Origin: Chara braunii
Taxonomy: Eukaryota; Streptophyta; Charophyceae; Charales; Characeae
Assembly (NCBI GenBank): GCA_003427395.1
Contig: BFEA01000004.1
Location: 6,196,128-6,247,985, forward strand
DNA length: 51,858 bases
Direction: 5' to 3'
Positions 1-10,394 of the stretch are shown here, one piece after another. Below the pieces are notes generated by a model, which saw only the letters and a list, made by a program, of their open reading frames with translations, did not search any database and was not told where the DNA came from. Position 1 is the stretch's first letter. The number at the start of each line of letters is the position of its first letter. The position numbers and the translations under genes were made by a program.

Positions 1-90
<90 letters not shown>

Positions 91-92
91 CC
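1..92. repeat. compound (TC)n(CA)n microsatellite at window start
   Basis: An uninterrupted TC tract passes directly into a CA tract. The same TC-to-CA compound arrangement recurs at 1631-1783 and 38201-38259. The sequence begins inside the tract, which suggests that the contig edge is a microsatellite assembly break. Confidence 0.95.
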
Positions 93-632
93 AATCGATC
101 AAGCTATACCCTCTCCGCCTTCCTCCTCCCCCTCCTATAACCACTGCACCTGCTTCGTGATCTCGCCCACTATTGTCCTCGCCGCCAGGGTACACCATTG
201 TTCTGCTTCGGGTAAGGCTTTATCACTGATTCCCATCCCCCCCCTCTCTCCTTCTTCTTTCCTCTCTCCTCTTCATCCCCCAGCTTCTCTTTCTTCTCCC
301 CTTTTTCACCTTCGTAAATAGGGGGGGAAATCACATCTGCTCCATATGACCGTCGTCATCAGTACCGTCCTCTGTCATCCTCCGATAGCCCATCGTTCTC
401 CTTCCGCTCTCTCTCCCCTCTTGCCTCCTCTGCCTTTTCCCGTCTTCTCCTCCATGTCTCTGAAATACCTGGGGAAACTTACATGCTTCAGCAGGGAAAA
501 AAGAACTACTCCCTCCCCCTCTCTCTGCCTCCACGCCACTCCCACCCTCCCCCTTGTCATCTACGCTGCTCCTCATCCCTCAGCACATCCATGCGAAGTG
601 CAACAAAAGAGACGTCCTACCTTTTCCTCAAT

Positions 633-671
<39 letters not shown>

Positions 672-685
672 CGCTCGCTCGCTCG

Positions 686-716
<31 letters not shown>

Positions 717-985
717 TGGCTGTAAGACACACCGCATAAGAACAACAAGAGAAAACAAACGCAGCATCCTCCTACACCTGCGCCTCCAAATATCACCTCT
801 CTCTCCCATGCCTCCTCCTCCTCCTCCCCTAATTCCTGGTCCTTAGCTCATCTACCTTCTCTTCCAAACTGCCCCTCTCCCACCCCTCTTCTCCCGACGC
901 TTCGTGAAGCCACTCCTCTTAACCCTTCACCCCTAACGCTCCTCTCTGATATCAACCCTCATTGTCCTCCTCACAAAAAGCCTAC
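93..985. other. pyrimidine-rich non-coding stretch
   Basis: Strongly C/T-biased plus strand with long CCTCC, CTTCT and CTCTCC runs. Open frames here are serine, leucine and proline low-complexity translations with no recognisable domain. Nothing convincing is seen apart from the composite tetranucleotide repeat annotated separately. Confidence 0.6.
638..716. repeat. stepwise composite repeat (CTCT)n-(CTCG)n-(CTGG)n
   Basis: A TC tract changes into CTCG tetranucleotides and then into CTGG tetranucleotides. Each block differs from the previous one by a single base of the repeat unit. The pattern is direct evidence of successive unit mutation followed by expansion. Confidence 0.9.
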
Positions 986-988
986 TTA

Positions 989-1131
989 GGGCATACTCAC
1001 ACATGGCCATCAAAATCGCAGAATTGCAAAATCAGCCGCCAGATCGACGACTCCGTTCAGCAGGACCCGATCTAGCCGTTGATTTTGCAATTCTGCTATT
1101 TTGAGCGCCTACCGGTAGTGTGAGTATACTC
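989..1131. mobile_element. 143-bp Tourist-like (PIF/Harbinger-type) MITE
   Basis: The left end GGGCATACTCACAC (989) and the reverse complement of the right end, GAGTATACTCACAC (1131), match at 12 of 14 positions. Inner arms GCAGAATTGCAAAATCA are perfectly repeated in inverted orientation (about 1018-1034 and 1080-1096). Both sides are flanked by TTA (986-988 and 1132-1134), the 3-bp target-site type of PIF/Harbinger elements. With only about 45 bases between the arms, the element is nearly a complete foldback. It has no coding capacity and is therefore non-autonomous. The superfamily assignment rests on TSD length and TIR form only. Confidence 0.8.
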
Positions 1132-1134
1132 TTA

Positions 1135-1628
1135 ATCACTCCCCCTCTTCGGATATTGCCCAGGGACGACGATGTCCCTCATCAACTCCTCCTCTTCTTC
1201 CTCCTTCTGCAGCTATCTATGTTACGGCATGCTCTCCATCTTGTCGTTTGTCGTGCTCCCCCACCCCTGCTGGCAAAAAGGAACCCCTCGCACACCGTTC
1301 GTTTCCCTCCTCTTTTCCCGCCGTCGATCTTCGTCGTGCCTTTCATAGTGGTCTTCATTCCCGCGTTCTGGTCATCTTTGGTCCTCCTGTCTCCTCCTCC
1401 TCTCCCCCCCTCTTCCCCCTCACCTCATCCTGTACATACCAAAACCCCCCGTGCACAGTCTTTACCTCTATCCTCTGTTTTCCTCCTCTCCTCGTCGATT
1501 ACCTCCCTATAAGGGAAAGCACAACTTATAAAAGAGCCCACCGCACCGTTCCCCCCTCCCAACCCCTTCTCTATGGGGAAAAAAATATTGGCTTCACAAT
1601 CGACAAGAATGACGGGAGAGAAAAGGAG

Positions 1629-1630
<2 letters not shown>
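1135..1630. other. pyrimidine-rich non-coding stretch
   Basis: C/T-rich sequence without codon structure. Its open frames merge into the following microsatellite and are not credible genes. Confidence 0.6.
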
Positions 1631-1723
<93 letters not shown>

Positions 1724-1724
1724 N

Positions 1725-1783
<59 letters not shown>
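1631..1783. repeat. compound (TC)n(CA)n microsatellite with one N
   Basis: TC repeats run from 1631 to 1694 and CA repeats to 1783. A single N at 1724 inside the CA tract marks a gap of unknown true length. Confidence 0.95.
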
Positions 1784-1786
<3 letters not shown>

Positions 1787-1839
1787 CACGGAGACGCGCG
1801 CGCGTAACCCACCTAGAATCGTCCTCCAGGGTGACACAG

Positions 1840-1887
1840 CGAGAGAGAGAGCGAGAGCGAAAGAGAAAGAGAGAGACAGAGAGAGAG

Positions 1888-1932
<45 letters not shown>
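1840..1932. repeat. impure then pure (GA)n tract
   Basis: Interrupted GA repeats with AAA and ACA variants (1840-1891) become a pure GA tract (1892-1932). The tract lies 57 bases after the TC/CA tract and on the opposite purine strand, so 1631-1932 could fold as an imperfect TC...GA inverted repeat. Confidence 0.9.
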
Positions 1933-1935
<3 letters not shown>

Positions 1936-2215
1936 ATGGGATTCAACGTTACCAGGCACAATTGGACAAGAGTGCGATTCGTCAAAGGACATCCATCGAG
2001 CTTTCACGGGTTCCTCCGGAGGCTGCACCTCGATTTACGACCGCATGTTGCTGTCGTTGTTTGCGCATAGAAACTCGACCCAATAATTAAGAGGATCGCA
2101 TACGACTTCTCACAAAATGGTCGCTCTTGCATAGAGATAGAGACTCCACCAAAGAGGACAATTACAGCATACAGATCTCATATCTCTAATTATTAAGGCG
2201 CTACCTAAACCAATG
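1933..2215. other. unassigned non-coding sequence
   Basis: Mixed-composition DNA between microsatellites. No domain, RNA or repeat was recognised. Confidence 0.5.
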
Positions 2216-2290
2216 TTATCTCATCTCATCTCATATCATCTCATCTCATCTCAACTCAACTCAAATCAAATCAAATCAAATCAAATCAAC
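2216..2290. repeat. evolving pentanucleotide array
   Basis: TCATC-type units (ATCTC) change in order to AACTC and then to AAATC units, with one ATATC variant near the left. Neighbouring blocks differ by one substitution, so the array shows a left-to-right mutation-expansion series. Confidence 0.9.
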
Positions 2291-2544
2291 TGATAGCGAA
2301 TCTTCTTCTAGTTGCCCTGCGCAAAATCTCAAATAGTCTCATTCAGCTATCTGCGTGTATTTTCTTAGACACTGTGCTCGATGTGAGCCTGGGTCATTGG
2401 ACAAAAAAACAGAGAGAGGGAACATCGACCTATTAAATACCATCTAGTGTCTCGGTCTGCTAATTTTCTTAGAAACAGAGATAGAACGAGAGGAAGAAAC
2501 AAAGAAAAACGCAGGCAAACAGGACAATGTTATCTGAATATGCA

Positions 2545-2548
<4 letters not shown>
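2291..2548. other. unassigned non-coding sequence
   Basis: No convincing gene or RNA was seen. Purine-rich patches lie just before the next microsatellite. Confidence 0.5.

Positions 2549-2615
<67 letters not shown>
2549..2615. repeat. (CT)n microsatellite
   Basis: A pure CT tract of about 67 bases. Confidence 0.95.
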
Positions 2616-2619
<4 letters not shown>

Positions 2620-3285
2620 GACCGAATGTGATCGTGATTGACATGAGATACAGTCATGTTCTTCTTGGCGCTTACTCACAGTAGAACTTTTTCGACGGAT
2701 GTGGCCTGATTTCCGTCCAGATGCATTCACGAAAATGCCGGTGCAAGTACGCCGTTCTTTCCATTCAACAAGGAAGAGAAAACGCTAGCAAGGTGACTTT
2801 TCCTCCCCGCCTTCATCCCCCTCTCTTCTCCCTCCTTTCCTTTTTCGTTTTCCTTCTTTTGGGGGCCGATCAGACAGAGGCCGAGAATGGTGGACTTTCT
2901 TCGTTCTTTTCCCATAGATTTGACCTCGGAAGCAGTCTACCGGTAGTAACGGTTATACCATTCAGCCACCATTCTGGCTGGGTATTTAATCCTTTTCTCG
3001 TTTCTAACTTTTTTGGGGGACCAAATTTGAGCTGTGACCCTCAAGTTCCTTTAATTTGCAACCCGCCCTCTGACGGCTGGCTTACCCTGCCGTGCCCCCG
3101 GGGCCCCAAATATTTTCCGCAGGACGGTCGCCAGCCGGAGGTCCCCTGGCCGTACGGCCGTCCGTACGGGCGTTCAGGGTCCCGTTCGGGGTCCGAACTT
3201 GAAGGAGTTCGGCCCCCACCAAAACTTATTTCGGGGCCTGAAAATAAGTTCTTTTCTTCTGAATGTTTTTTTGTAAGTTCTATGA
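2616..3285. other. non-coding stretch with GC-rich palindromic island
   Basis: From about 3060 to 3240 the composition becomes strongly GC-rich. Two copies of the self-complementary octamer CCGTACGG lie within 30 bases (about 3151-3175), followed by GTTCGG/GGGTCC motifs. The segment at about 3209-3247 (TTCGGCCCCCACCAAAAC...TTTCGGGGCC) has a diverged relative at about 30210-30250, so this is a dispersed repeat family. The 189-codon open frame across it has no recognisable homology. Confidence 0.5.
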
Positions 3286-3600
3286 TGTGAGGTACCCGCC
3301 TATAAATTTTGAAGCCATTTTGATAAGCCAAAGAAAAACTAAAAATCGCCAGAGATGGCGATGTTAAAATGTGCTCGCCCACTCACTATTTTGTTTTTTT
3401 TCACTTTTTACTTTTTGTTTTCGAACTCTATTGAGGGGCCTAAAGAAATTTAATTATTTTTTGAAACTTTTTTTTATGCGTTTTGTATTATGTGAAGTAC
3501 ACATCTGTAAATTTTCAGGGCATTTCATTGTGCCCAAAAAAAATGAAAAATCGCCAAAGATGGCGGTGTCGAAAACATGCTTGCCCACTCACTATTTTTA
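3286..3600. repeat. two-copy degenerate tandem repeat, period about 207 bp
   Basis: GTGAGGTACCCGCCTATAAA (3286) and GTGAAGTACACATCTGTAAA (3493) open two related units. Both continue into an AAATCGCC...GATGGCG core and end in TGCTCGCCCACTCACTATTT (or TGCTTGCCC...). The ATCGCC/GGCGAT core can form a short hairpin in each unit. Confidence 0.75.
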
Positions 3601-4507
3601 ATTCTCTTTTCATTTTTCTTATTTTTCTTATTATTTTCTGTCTTTTATTTTTATGTAAAATTTAGCAAGGAATTCGGATGTAATGCTCAGGCAAATGTTG
3701 ATGTAAGGGACACCAGGCCCATTTCCTGGCTATATGAATATGAATAAACCTCTTCTTTTAAAAATATATATATAATGTTGTTTATTTTATTTTTCTTCAT
3801 AACGTTATTTTTTTTTTAATTATTGAATTATTTTTGTTTTTATTTTTTTTGTCCGTGTTTGACCCAAACGGCCGAATGCATCCCCCAAGGGGGCCCATAC
3901 GTTCGGGCGTTCGGGTTAGGCGTTCAGCCCGTCTTGAACATCGATTACCCTGTTCCACAGACCGCTATCAGAAGGGCCCACAACTTTCCGGTATGCCCTT
4001 TCTGGACCAGCGGTCCCATTCCATCAGACCTTCCTCATATGGCCTCATTGGGGGCGGGATCTTTTTGTCATGCACACCCAGCCTTGACGCCTCTCTCTCT
4101 CTCTCACATACACACACACACACACAGGCATGTGAACGTGCGGCCCTTCTCTCTCTCTCACTCACACACTCGTGAACATGCACTATGTCACGTCTAGGTT
4201 CATACCCTCTCCCTGGGCTGGGAGCGGAGGGTTGGTGGACTGGCAGGCTGTCATGCAAGGTTTTGCTGAGCAGGAATGTGAAAGAATCAAATTAAACCAC
4301 AAGTACCTACCGATTGTTCAAGCCCGACCCTGTTCCTGAACAACCAGACGCTCAGCCGACCGGTATCCCAAAGCTTGTTGAGCCTCAAGGTACGAGTAGG
4401 TACACATAGAAAAAAAAAAAAGATAAAAAAAATAAACAACATTCTTTCATTTAAAAAAAAGAAAAAAACAAAGAAAACCAAGCCCCCCCTTTTCTCTCAG
4501 CGCGCGC

Positions 4508-4508
<1 letters not shown>
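3601..4508. other. AT-rich non-coding stretch with short CA tracts
   Basis: AT-rich sequence with T runs is followed by a moderately GC-rich block (3870-4060) containing CGTTCGGGCGTTCGGG motifs related in style to the island near 3150. Short CT and CA repeats lie at 4088-4126 and 4150-4168. No gene was recognised. Confidence 0.5.

Positions 4509-4569
<61 letters not shown>
4509..4569. repeat. (AG)n microsatellite
   Basis: A pure AG tract of about 61 bases. Confidence 0.95.
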
Positions 4570-4572
<3 letters not shown>

Positions 4573-4744
4573 GATCTTTGTGGATTCACGCCGAAGATTC
4601 ATTTTCAACTTGCAACTTATGAACGACGCGTAGGGGGCTAGGTGGGGGAATGCACGGGGTAGGTGGGGGGACGCGTGCGCGCGCGTACGTACCCGTGCGA
4701 GAGAGAGGGAGAGAGAGTTTCGGCGGGTGGTGCTGGATGTTCCG

Positions 4745-5150
4745 TGTAGCCCGCCAAGTCTCTGGGTGTCGCTCTACATCTATTTTCGGGGCTAATTGAT
4801 TCGGCAGATGAGTTGTTACACACTCCTTAGCGGATTTCGACTTCCATGACCATCGTCCTGCTATCTGTATCAATCAACATCCTTTGTGGTGTATGGGTTG
4901 GGTTAGTGCGCAGTTTGGCACCGTAGCCCGAATTTCAGTTCATCCTGCATCGCCAATTTTGCTTACCACAATTGACCCACTTTGAGCTTTCATTGATCCT
5001 CGAGGTTCGCTTAAGCAACCCCGAAATCTTACCTATTTAAAGTTTGATAATAAGTCGAGGGTGTTTCACCCCCGAGGCCTCTAATCATTCGCTTTACCTG
5101 ATAAAATTGTTCAACAACTTCAGCTGTTCTGCTGTTCTAGCGGAATATTC
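4745..5150 (-). pseudogene. nuclear large-subunit (26S/28S) rRNA fragment, antisense, decayed
   Basis: Read on the minus strand, this segment follows the conserved mid-region of eukaryotic 26S rRNA in order. It starts near the CAGCTATCC-type element, then GGTAAAGCGAATGATTAGAG (about 5079-5098), the CCTCGAC...CAAACTTTAAATAGGTAAGA block (about 5030-5060), GGCGATGCAGGATGAACTG (about 4938-4956), CTACGGTGCCAAACTGCGCA (about 4910-4929), and GAAGTCGAAATCCGCTAAGG to GTGTGTAACAACTC and CTGCCGAATCAATTAGCCCC (about 4790-4850). The match is to cytoplasmic rather than organellar LSU rRNA. Many substitutions and a poorly matching GC stem show that it is a dispersed pseudogene fragment rather than a functional rDNA unit. 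No 18S, 5.8S or ITS lies beside it. Confidence 0.9.
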
Positions 5151-5186
5151 ACTCTCATTTTGCACATTTCGAGAGTAGTGGAGCAA

Positions 5187-5188
<2 letters not shown>

Positions 5189-5250
<62 letters not shown>
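5189..5250. repeat. (CT)n microsatellite
   Basis: A pure CT tract of about 61 bases, beginning about 40 bases beyond the rRNA fragment. Confidence 0.95.
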
Positions 5251-5251
<1 letters not shown>

Positions 5252-6525
5252 TTCGCCTCCCTGCCGCGCCTGTTTATTTCTCGTCGTTTTATTTTTCCTT
5301 TATAATTCGCATTTTTCGGTGTTTTTCTGTTTTTTTTTAGTATTCCTTTGTACCATTCGTTCGCTGCCCCGACCGCCAGCTGACATGGTACGTTAATGGT
5401 CATGTTTTAGAAAATAGCTGGGAGAGGTACTGATGGTTTAAGAATACAGGGTAACTGTGTCCCGCCATCCCTAAACACTCAGCAAGCATATCCAGTCCAG
5501 TAAGTTTGTATCCCGTCTTGCTTTCGATTTTGTCACTTACGCCTGACCTTGTATAAAAAACCATATTCAGGTTTTGCGGAGGCCCAATCTGAGCAGTCCT
5601 TAAGCAGCCCTGAGTGTGACATGTAAAAGCTAGTAGAAACAGTTGCCTTCAAGTCTCCTTTTATCAGATTAGGATTGAAATCAGATATAAAACAAGAAGA
5701 CTAGAAGTCAAACTCTGCAAGACAAAGACCAAAGAGACGAGACAAACAAACAATACAATAAGAATGCAAGAGTCATCAATTGGAGCACTACGGGCACTGA
5801 GAAGTCATAACAACAGGTCAATGAAATACATCTTCGGTGTCATGCTACCATCCCTGCTTAAAAATAATAAGTGCCCCTTGTGTGTTGGTTGTGTCATGTT
5901 GGACTCTGCCTCTAACACCCTCAGATAATAATGTTGGCTGATACCTCTAGAACAACCAGACTAATTTCCATGGTTACCGTTGGGTCGATCTGCAACATAA
6001 TCGCCATACATCATTGTCAAGCGCATCGGTTTCGCAAGGGGGACCATCTCGACCGCATCACGCAAGACTTCTAACCGAGTTGTGTCGTTTTAGCCGTGTG
6101 CGCCAACCATACTTTTCGCAAACCCCTACGACAAGATAGGGTTCCACAAGGTACAACTTACCTCCACCTACGGGAGTTGTCACCATCCCTCGGGTGGGCA
6201 TATCCACACCGAGTTACCGAACCACGTATGAAAGTTTTTCGTATACAATTGTTCAGGTGATTCAACCGAGGGCAACTCTCATTTGCTATAGCATAGGGGG
6301 AACGTGCGGTTAACGCATGAATCAAACCTGCACACGAGTCGCGGGTTAGGGCGTTGATCTCCCAAGTGTGGTTCTATGTCAGTCGACTAGGACACTAAGT
6401 TTAACCACGTGACACAACTTCAATTGAAAATTGACTCACAACATAAGTCGGTGCCTAGTCCCTTTTTGGCTCCCTGAAAACATATGTATCTTTCACGGGA
6501 ACAAATGCATTCATCCAACCTACAA
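5251..6525. other. unassigned non-coding stretch
   Basis: Mixed AT-rich DNA broken by stops in all frames. No rRNA, tRNA, transposase or retroelement domain was recognised. Confidence 0.5.
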
Positions 6526-6625
6526 AACACACACACACACACGCACACGCACACACACATGCATGTGTTTGTGCATGTGCATGTGTGTGCATGTGTGTGT
6601 GCGTGTGCGTGTGCGTGTGTGTTTT
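6526..6625. repeat. CA/TG palindrome (imperfect inverted repeat)
   Basis: A CA-rich arm with ACGCACACGCAC interruptions is followed, around the centre ACATGCATGT (about 6557-6566), by a TG-rich arm with the mirror GTGCGTGTGCGTG interruptions. Both ends close with AAAACACAC and GTGTGTTTT. The segment can therefore form a long hairpin or cruciform, unlike the simple CA tracts elsewhere. Confidence 0.85.
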
Positions 6626-7631
6626 ACATTTCCACCCTAACAACCCCTATTCCACCCAAACTGTTAGATTCAAGTTGATCCAGCCCAACAATTAAACAAT
6701 TTCACCTTTGCAACATGAATTACAATAAAAACATTTATAACTATGTTTAGCTAGGGTTTCTTTTGGGCAACAACTCCTCTTTTACTATGCCTCGCATGTA
6801 CAAGGTTGCCCACGTTGATTGTGGTTGAGAGACAACTGTCCACATCCCCATGCGCCTTACCAACTCACTTGCACGTAGTATGTCACGGTCTTTCGTCTAC
6901 ATACTCCTGCTCATTTTACATCACATCTTCAACTCATACTTTGTTTGTTCTTTTAACGATGCTCATTCGTATGTATTTGCTAGCAGCATATGAATGAAGG
7001 GTTGAGGGAAAGGGATATGAGGTAGAGTTCTATAGGAGTGTGAGGTAGGGGGAAGTGGAGTGCAAAGAGCAGGAGAGAATGTGTGAAGGGTAGGATAGAG
7101 TAGGACATGCAAAGGGCAGGGAAGAGATATATGACGAACTTCGCAAAATTCTAAATACTCACCGCTGGAACAGACTACTCTATAATGGCGCATAAGGTCA
7201 GTTAATGTTTAGGTTGCATAAAATTTTTGAGTTAAGCAGCTATTGCCTATGGTAAGTGGTCACCCCTACAGACCGGACAAGACCACTTCGGGGGTGGACT
7301 ATGGAAGCACCGCATCAAATTTTCGCAGTCACAGTTGTTGCATCGAATGACACGGTGCAGACAAATGTCAAAGGTTACGTGGTTCCCGCATGCTAGGAAC
7401 ACGGAGACATATTGACCTCAATTCTAGAGGCATTGTTGTTTCGGCCTTTGACTACAAATTGGACATGACATATAATGGTATCATACATGAGTACAATACT
7501 GACTACCATGGTACATATGAAAGCAAAAATGAGTACAATACTGACTACCACAATACATATGAACGTAAAAACTTGCATGGACTATCGTTTCATAATCCTT
7601 ATGGCACAAGGCATGTGAACCACATGCTGAT
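6626..7631. other. unassigned non-coding stretch
   Basis: No convincing gene was seen. Around 7478-7580 a short internal direct repeat occurs (GAGTACAATACTGACTACCA at about 7489 and again at about 7530, each followed by a CATATGAA motif), with a unit of about 42 bp. Confidence 0.5.
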
Positions 7632-9172
7632 GGGTCATCACAAAGTGGTGTCGGGTACCCAAAGTCAGTCAGTCACCGAAAACGGGACAATTTAAAGCGC
7701 AGATTGGTTGGATTATAGAAATTTCAGAGTTCGTGCTAGATGACAAGCAGTTAAAAAAATAGGGTATCAAGGTCGATCCCTGTTTTTTGCCCCTCCATTC
7801 TTTGATACTAAACCTAGTGTCAAGTCTCTTACTGTATTATTTTGTCATCGCTTTAACACACCTTTATGAACTAATTTATCCTTACTCTTATTTACTCAGA
7901 TACTCCGCAACAAACGCGTGTAGGCTTTCGATGTGAGCGATTTTGTGAGGCCGAGTCAACTGTGGAAATTTATTTATTTTAATAAAAATATTAATAATTA
8001 AAAATAAAATGATAAACGATAAAAAAAATAAAGTTGTCTAGATATTTCCTTGTTCTTATTCTTGTGCCAGATTATGTTTCCTCGCACTGATGCCTTAAGT
8101 TGCCCAATTTTGCTAGTCCTCGTTTTTGTGTGTTAGTGCAGTTGCATCGTTCAAATTTTCAAGTGAGACGATTAATGCACACGACTCACCGTATCAGACA
8201 TGACAATTGGTATCTCACAACATGGTACGACGGACTATGACGCTCCACATAACCATCACCGCACCGGCTTGCTCATATGGGTCCATTTGGTTTTTGACGA
8301 TCAGTTCATTTGGTTGTTTCCATGATCTAGTTTATTTTACGGTTTCGATATCCAGTCTATTTGATGATTTTGATTATTCTACAGTTCTTCGACAACGAGT
8401 GAGTCATCATAAAGCAGTGTCGGGTGCCCAAAGTCAGTCAGTCACCAAATACGGGACAATTTCAAGCGCAAATTGGTTGAATTGTAAAAATTTCAAAGTT
8501 GCTGCTAGAGGACAAGCGGTTTAAAAAATAAGGTACCAAGGTCGACCCCTATTTTTGCCGCTCGATTCTTTGATACTATACCTACTAGTATCAAGTCTCT
8601 AACTATATAATTTTGTCATAGCTTTAACACGCATTTATGAAGTAATGTATCCTTACTCTGATTTTTTCGGATACTCGGCAGCGAACGCGTGTAGGCTTTC
8701 GATGTGAGTGATTTTATGAGGCTAAGTCAACCGTGGGAATTTATTTATTTTAATGGAAATATTAATAATTAAAAATAGAATAATGAATGATAAAAAAAAT
8801 CAAGTTACCTAGATTTTTCCTTCTTCTGTATTTTTGTGTCGGATTATATTTCCTCGCGCTGATGCCCTAAGTCGCTCAATTATGCTAGTCCTCGTTTTTG
8901 TGTGTATTAGCACAACTGCGTCTTTCAAATTTTCAAGTACGACGGTTAATGCACGCGACTCGCCGTATCAAACGTGACAATTGGTATCTCACAACATGGT
9001 ATGATCGACTATGATGCTCCGCACGACCGTCGCTGCAGCGACTTGTTCATGTGGGTCCATTTGGTTTTCGACGATCGGTTCGTTTGGTTGTTTCCACAAT
9101 CGAGTTTATTTGACGGTTTTGATATCCGATTTATTTGACGATTTTGGTTATTCTACAGTTTTTCGATGACGA
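7632..9172. repeat. tandem duplication of an approximately 770-bp unit
   Basis: Unit 1 (about 7632-8402) and unit 2 (about 8403-9172) are collinear over their full length. Shared landmarks are CCCAAAGTCAGTCAGTCACC (about 7659 and 8428), GACAAGC..TTAAAAAATA followed by GGTATCAAGGTCGA-type sequence (about 7762 and 8531), CGCGTGTAGGCTTTCGATGT (about 7914 and 8686), and GGTATCTCACAACATGGTA (8209 and 8983). The spacing of 769-774 bp is constant, and identity by eye is roughly 80-90 percent. Neither copy has a sustained open frame. The unit could be a satellite monomer or the non-coding end of a retroelement; no domain decides this. Confidence 0.85.
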
Positions 9173-9934
9173 GTTGACATTTCGCACGGATCATGGTTCG
9201 GGATTTTCACACGCCTCGGTTGATGGTTATTCCTCTTCGAGCTCATTGTATTCTAGCTATAGACCTAGTTTCTCCACGAGCATTGACGGGTCCTTTCACA
9301 TCAACCTTAACGACTTAGGCTATCAATTGCGGACAAGATTTGCCTTGGTCTTCTATTCAGGCCTACATGCTTGATATTCTGCTTAGGCCAGCCAATTCAG
9401 TCTTCCAGCAGGAAAATAGCCGCACAAACCTCATTGACATTTGTGGGGAAATAGTCGGAACTGTTGGGTGCACAGTTGTTAACCATTTACGGATACATTC
9501 GCAGGGTCTATCCTCCTTTGAGCGGAGCGTCTAACTCACGCATGACAAGAAGGGGTGCTAGGTCATGACACGTCACAGGCTGACGTGTACAGTTGACTTG
9601 AGTCTGTAGTCAATGCTCTCCAGGGAGTATGTGTGCCCAATGCTCACCAAGGAGGCATCATGCCGAGACTTCTATGTAATATCATCGCCACAGCGATATT
9701 GGAAGTTGTAGAGGGCCTTGGCGGCGCTGATGAAAGTCGGCGTCGATGGTATGTTGCGAAGTTCACCTGTTTGTAGTCAAAGTGTGTGTTGAAAACGAGG
9801 CGGAAGTCGGGGTGATGACAACGGAAAATCTTCATAGGTTCGTCATCAAATGTATTTTGAGATGCACAACTTTCGAAGACGTTGAAGTTGCTCATTCGTT
9901 GTTAACAGAAACGGTGGTGTACATTTTCCACCTG
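9173..9934. other. unassigned stretch
   Basis: Moderate open frames exist on both strands (about 80 codons each) without recognisable homology. The segment at 9644-9895 has the least repetitive composition, but neither strand gives a known domain. Confidence 0.4.
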
Positions 9935-9938
9935 TTAA

Positions 9939-10390
9939 ACCACCACTCCCCCCGGCACAAAAAAATTGGCTTTCCGGGACCATCGGAGGTTGGTAGCCCG
10001 GAAGGAGTGGAGGTCGGCGGCAATTCAAGCGGAGGTCGGCGGTAATTCAAGCGAAAAAAAAAGCACAAACTTTGACGATTTTTCACGCTCAGAATAATAA
10101 ACCAATACATTTGAAATTATGGAATCCGGTAGATTTGATCATGATCTATTCAGAAAAATTATTAAAAAAAAAAAAAAAAAAATTTGACGGTGAAATGCTC
10201 ACTGCGCCGATTCAGTGCATTTTTCATTCTTGCCACTCTGCCACCTGCGGGCCAACGAAAAAGGACTCCGTTCTTGCCACTCTGCCACTTGCGGGCCACT
10301 CTACCGGTTCTCCATACTATGGTACCGATAACCCTCATTAACTTGGGCTACCGGTCCCCCCAATTTTTTTGTCGCGAGCGGAGTGGTGGT
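9939..10390. mobile_element. 452-bp inverted-repeat element flanked by TTAA
   Basis: The left end ACCACCACTCC, seven variable bases and ACAAAAAAATTGG (9939-9969) matches the reverse complement of the right end with identical spacing (10360-10390). Further inside, GGACC and GGTAGCCC are also shared in inverted orientation. The element is bounded by TTAA at 9935-9938 and 10391-10394, consistent with a 4-bp TTAA target duplication as in piggyBac-type elements. The TIR does not begin with the usual CCC, so the superfamily is open. An A run lies at about 10163-10182, and a partial 44-bp direct repeat (CTTGCCACTCTGCCAC...) lies inside. There is no transposase; it is non-autonomous. Confidence 0.75.
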
Positions 10391-10394
10391 TTAA

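Noticed and set aside
1248-2090. 280-codon plus-strand open frame
   Set aside because: Most of it is translation of TC, CA and GA microsatellites (SLSL, HTHT and RERE runs) and it crosses an N. No domain.
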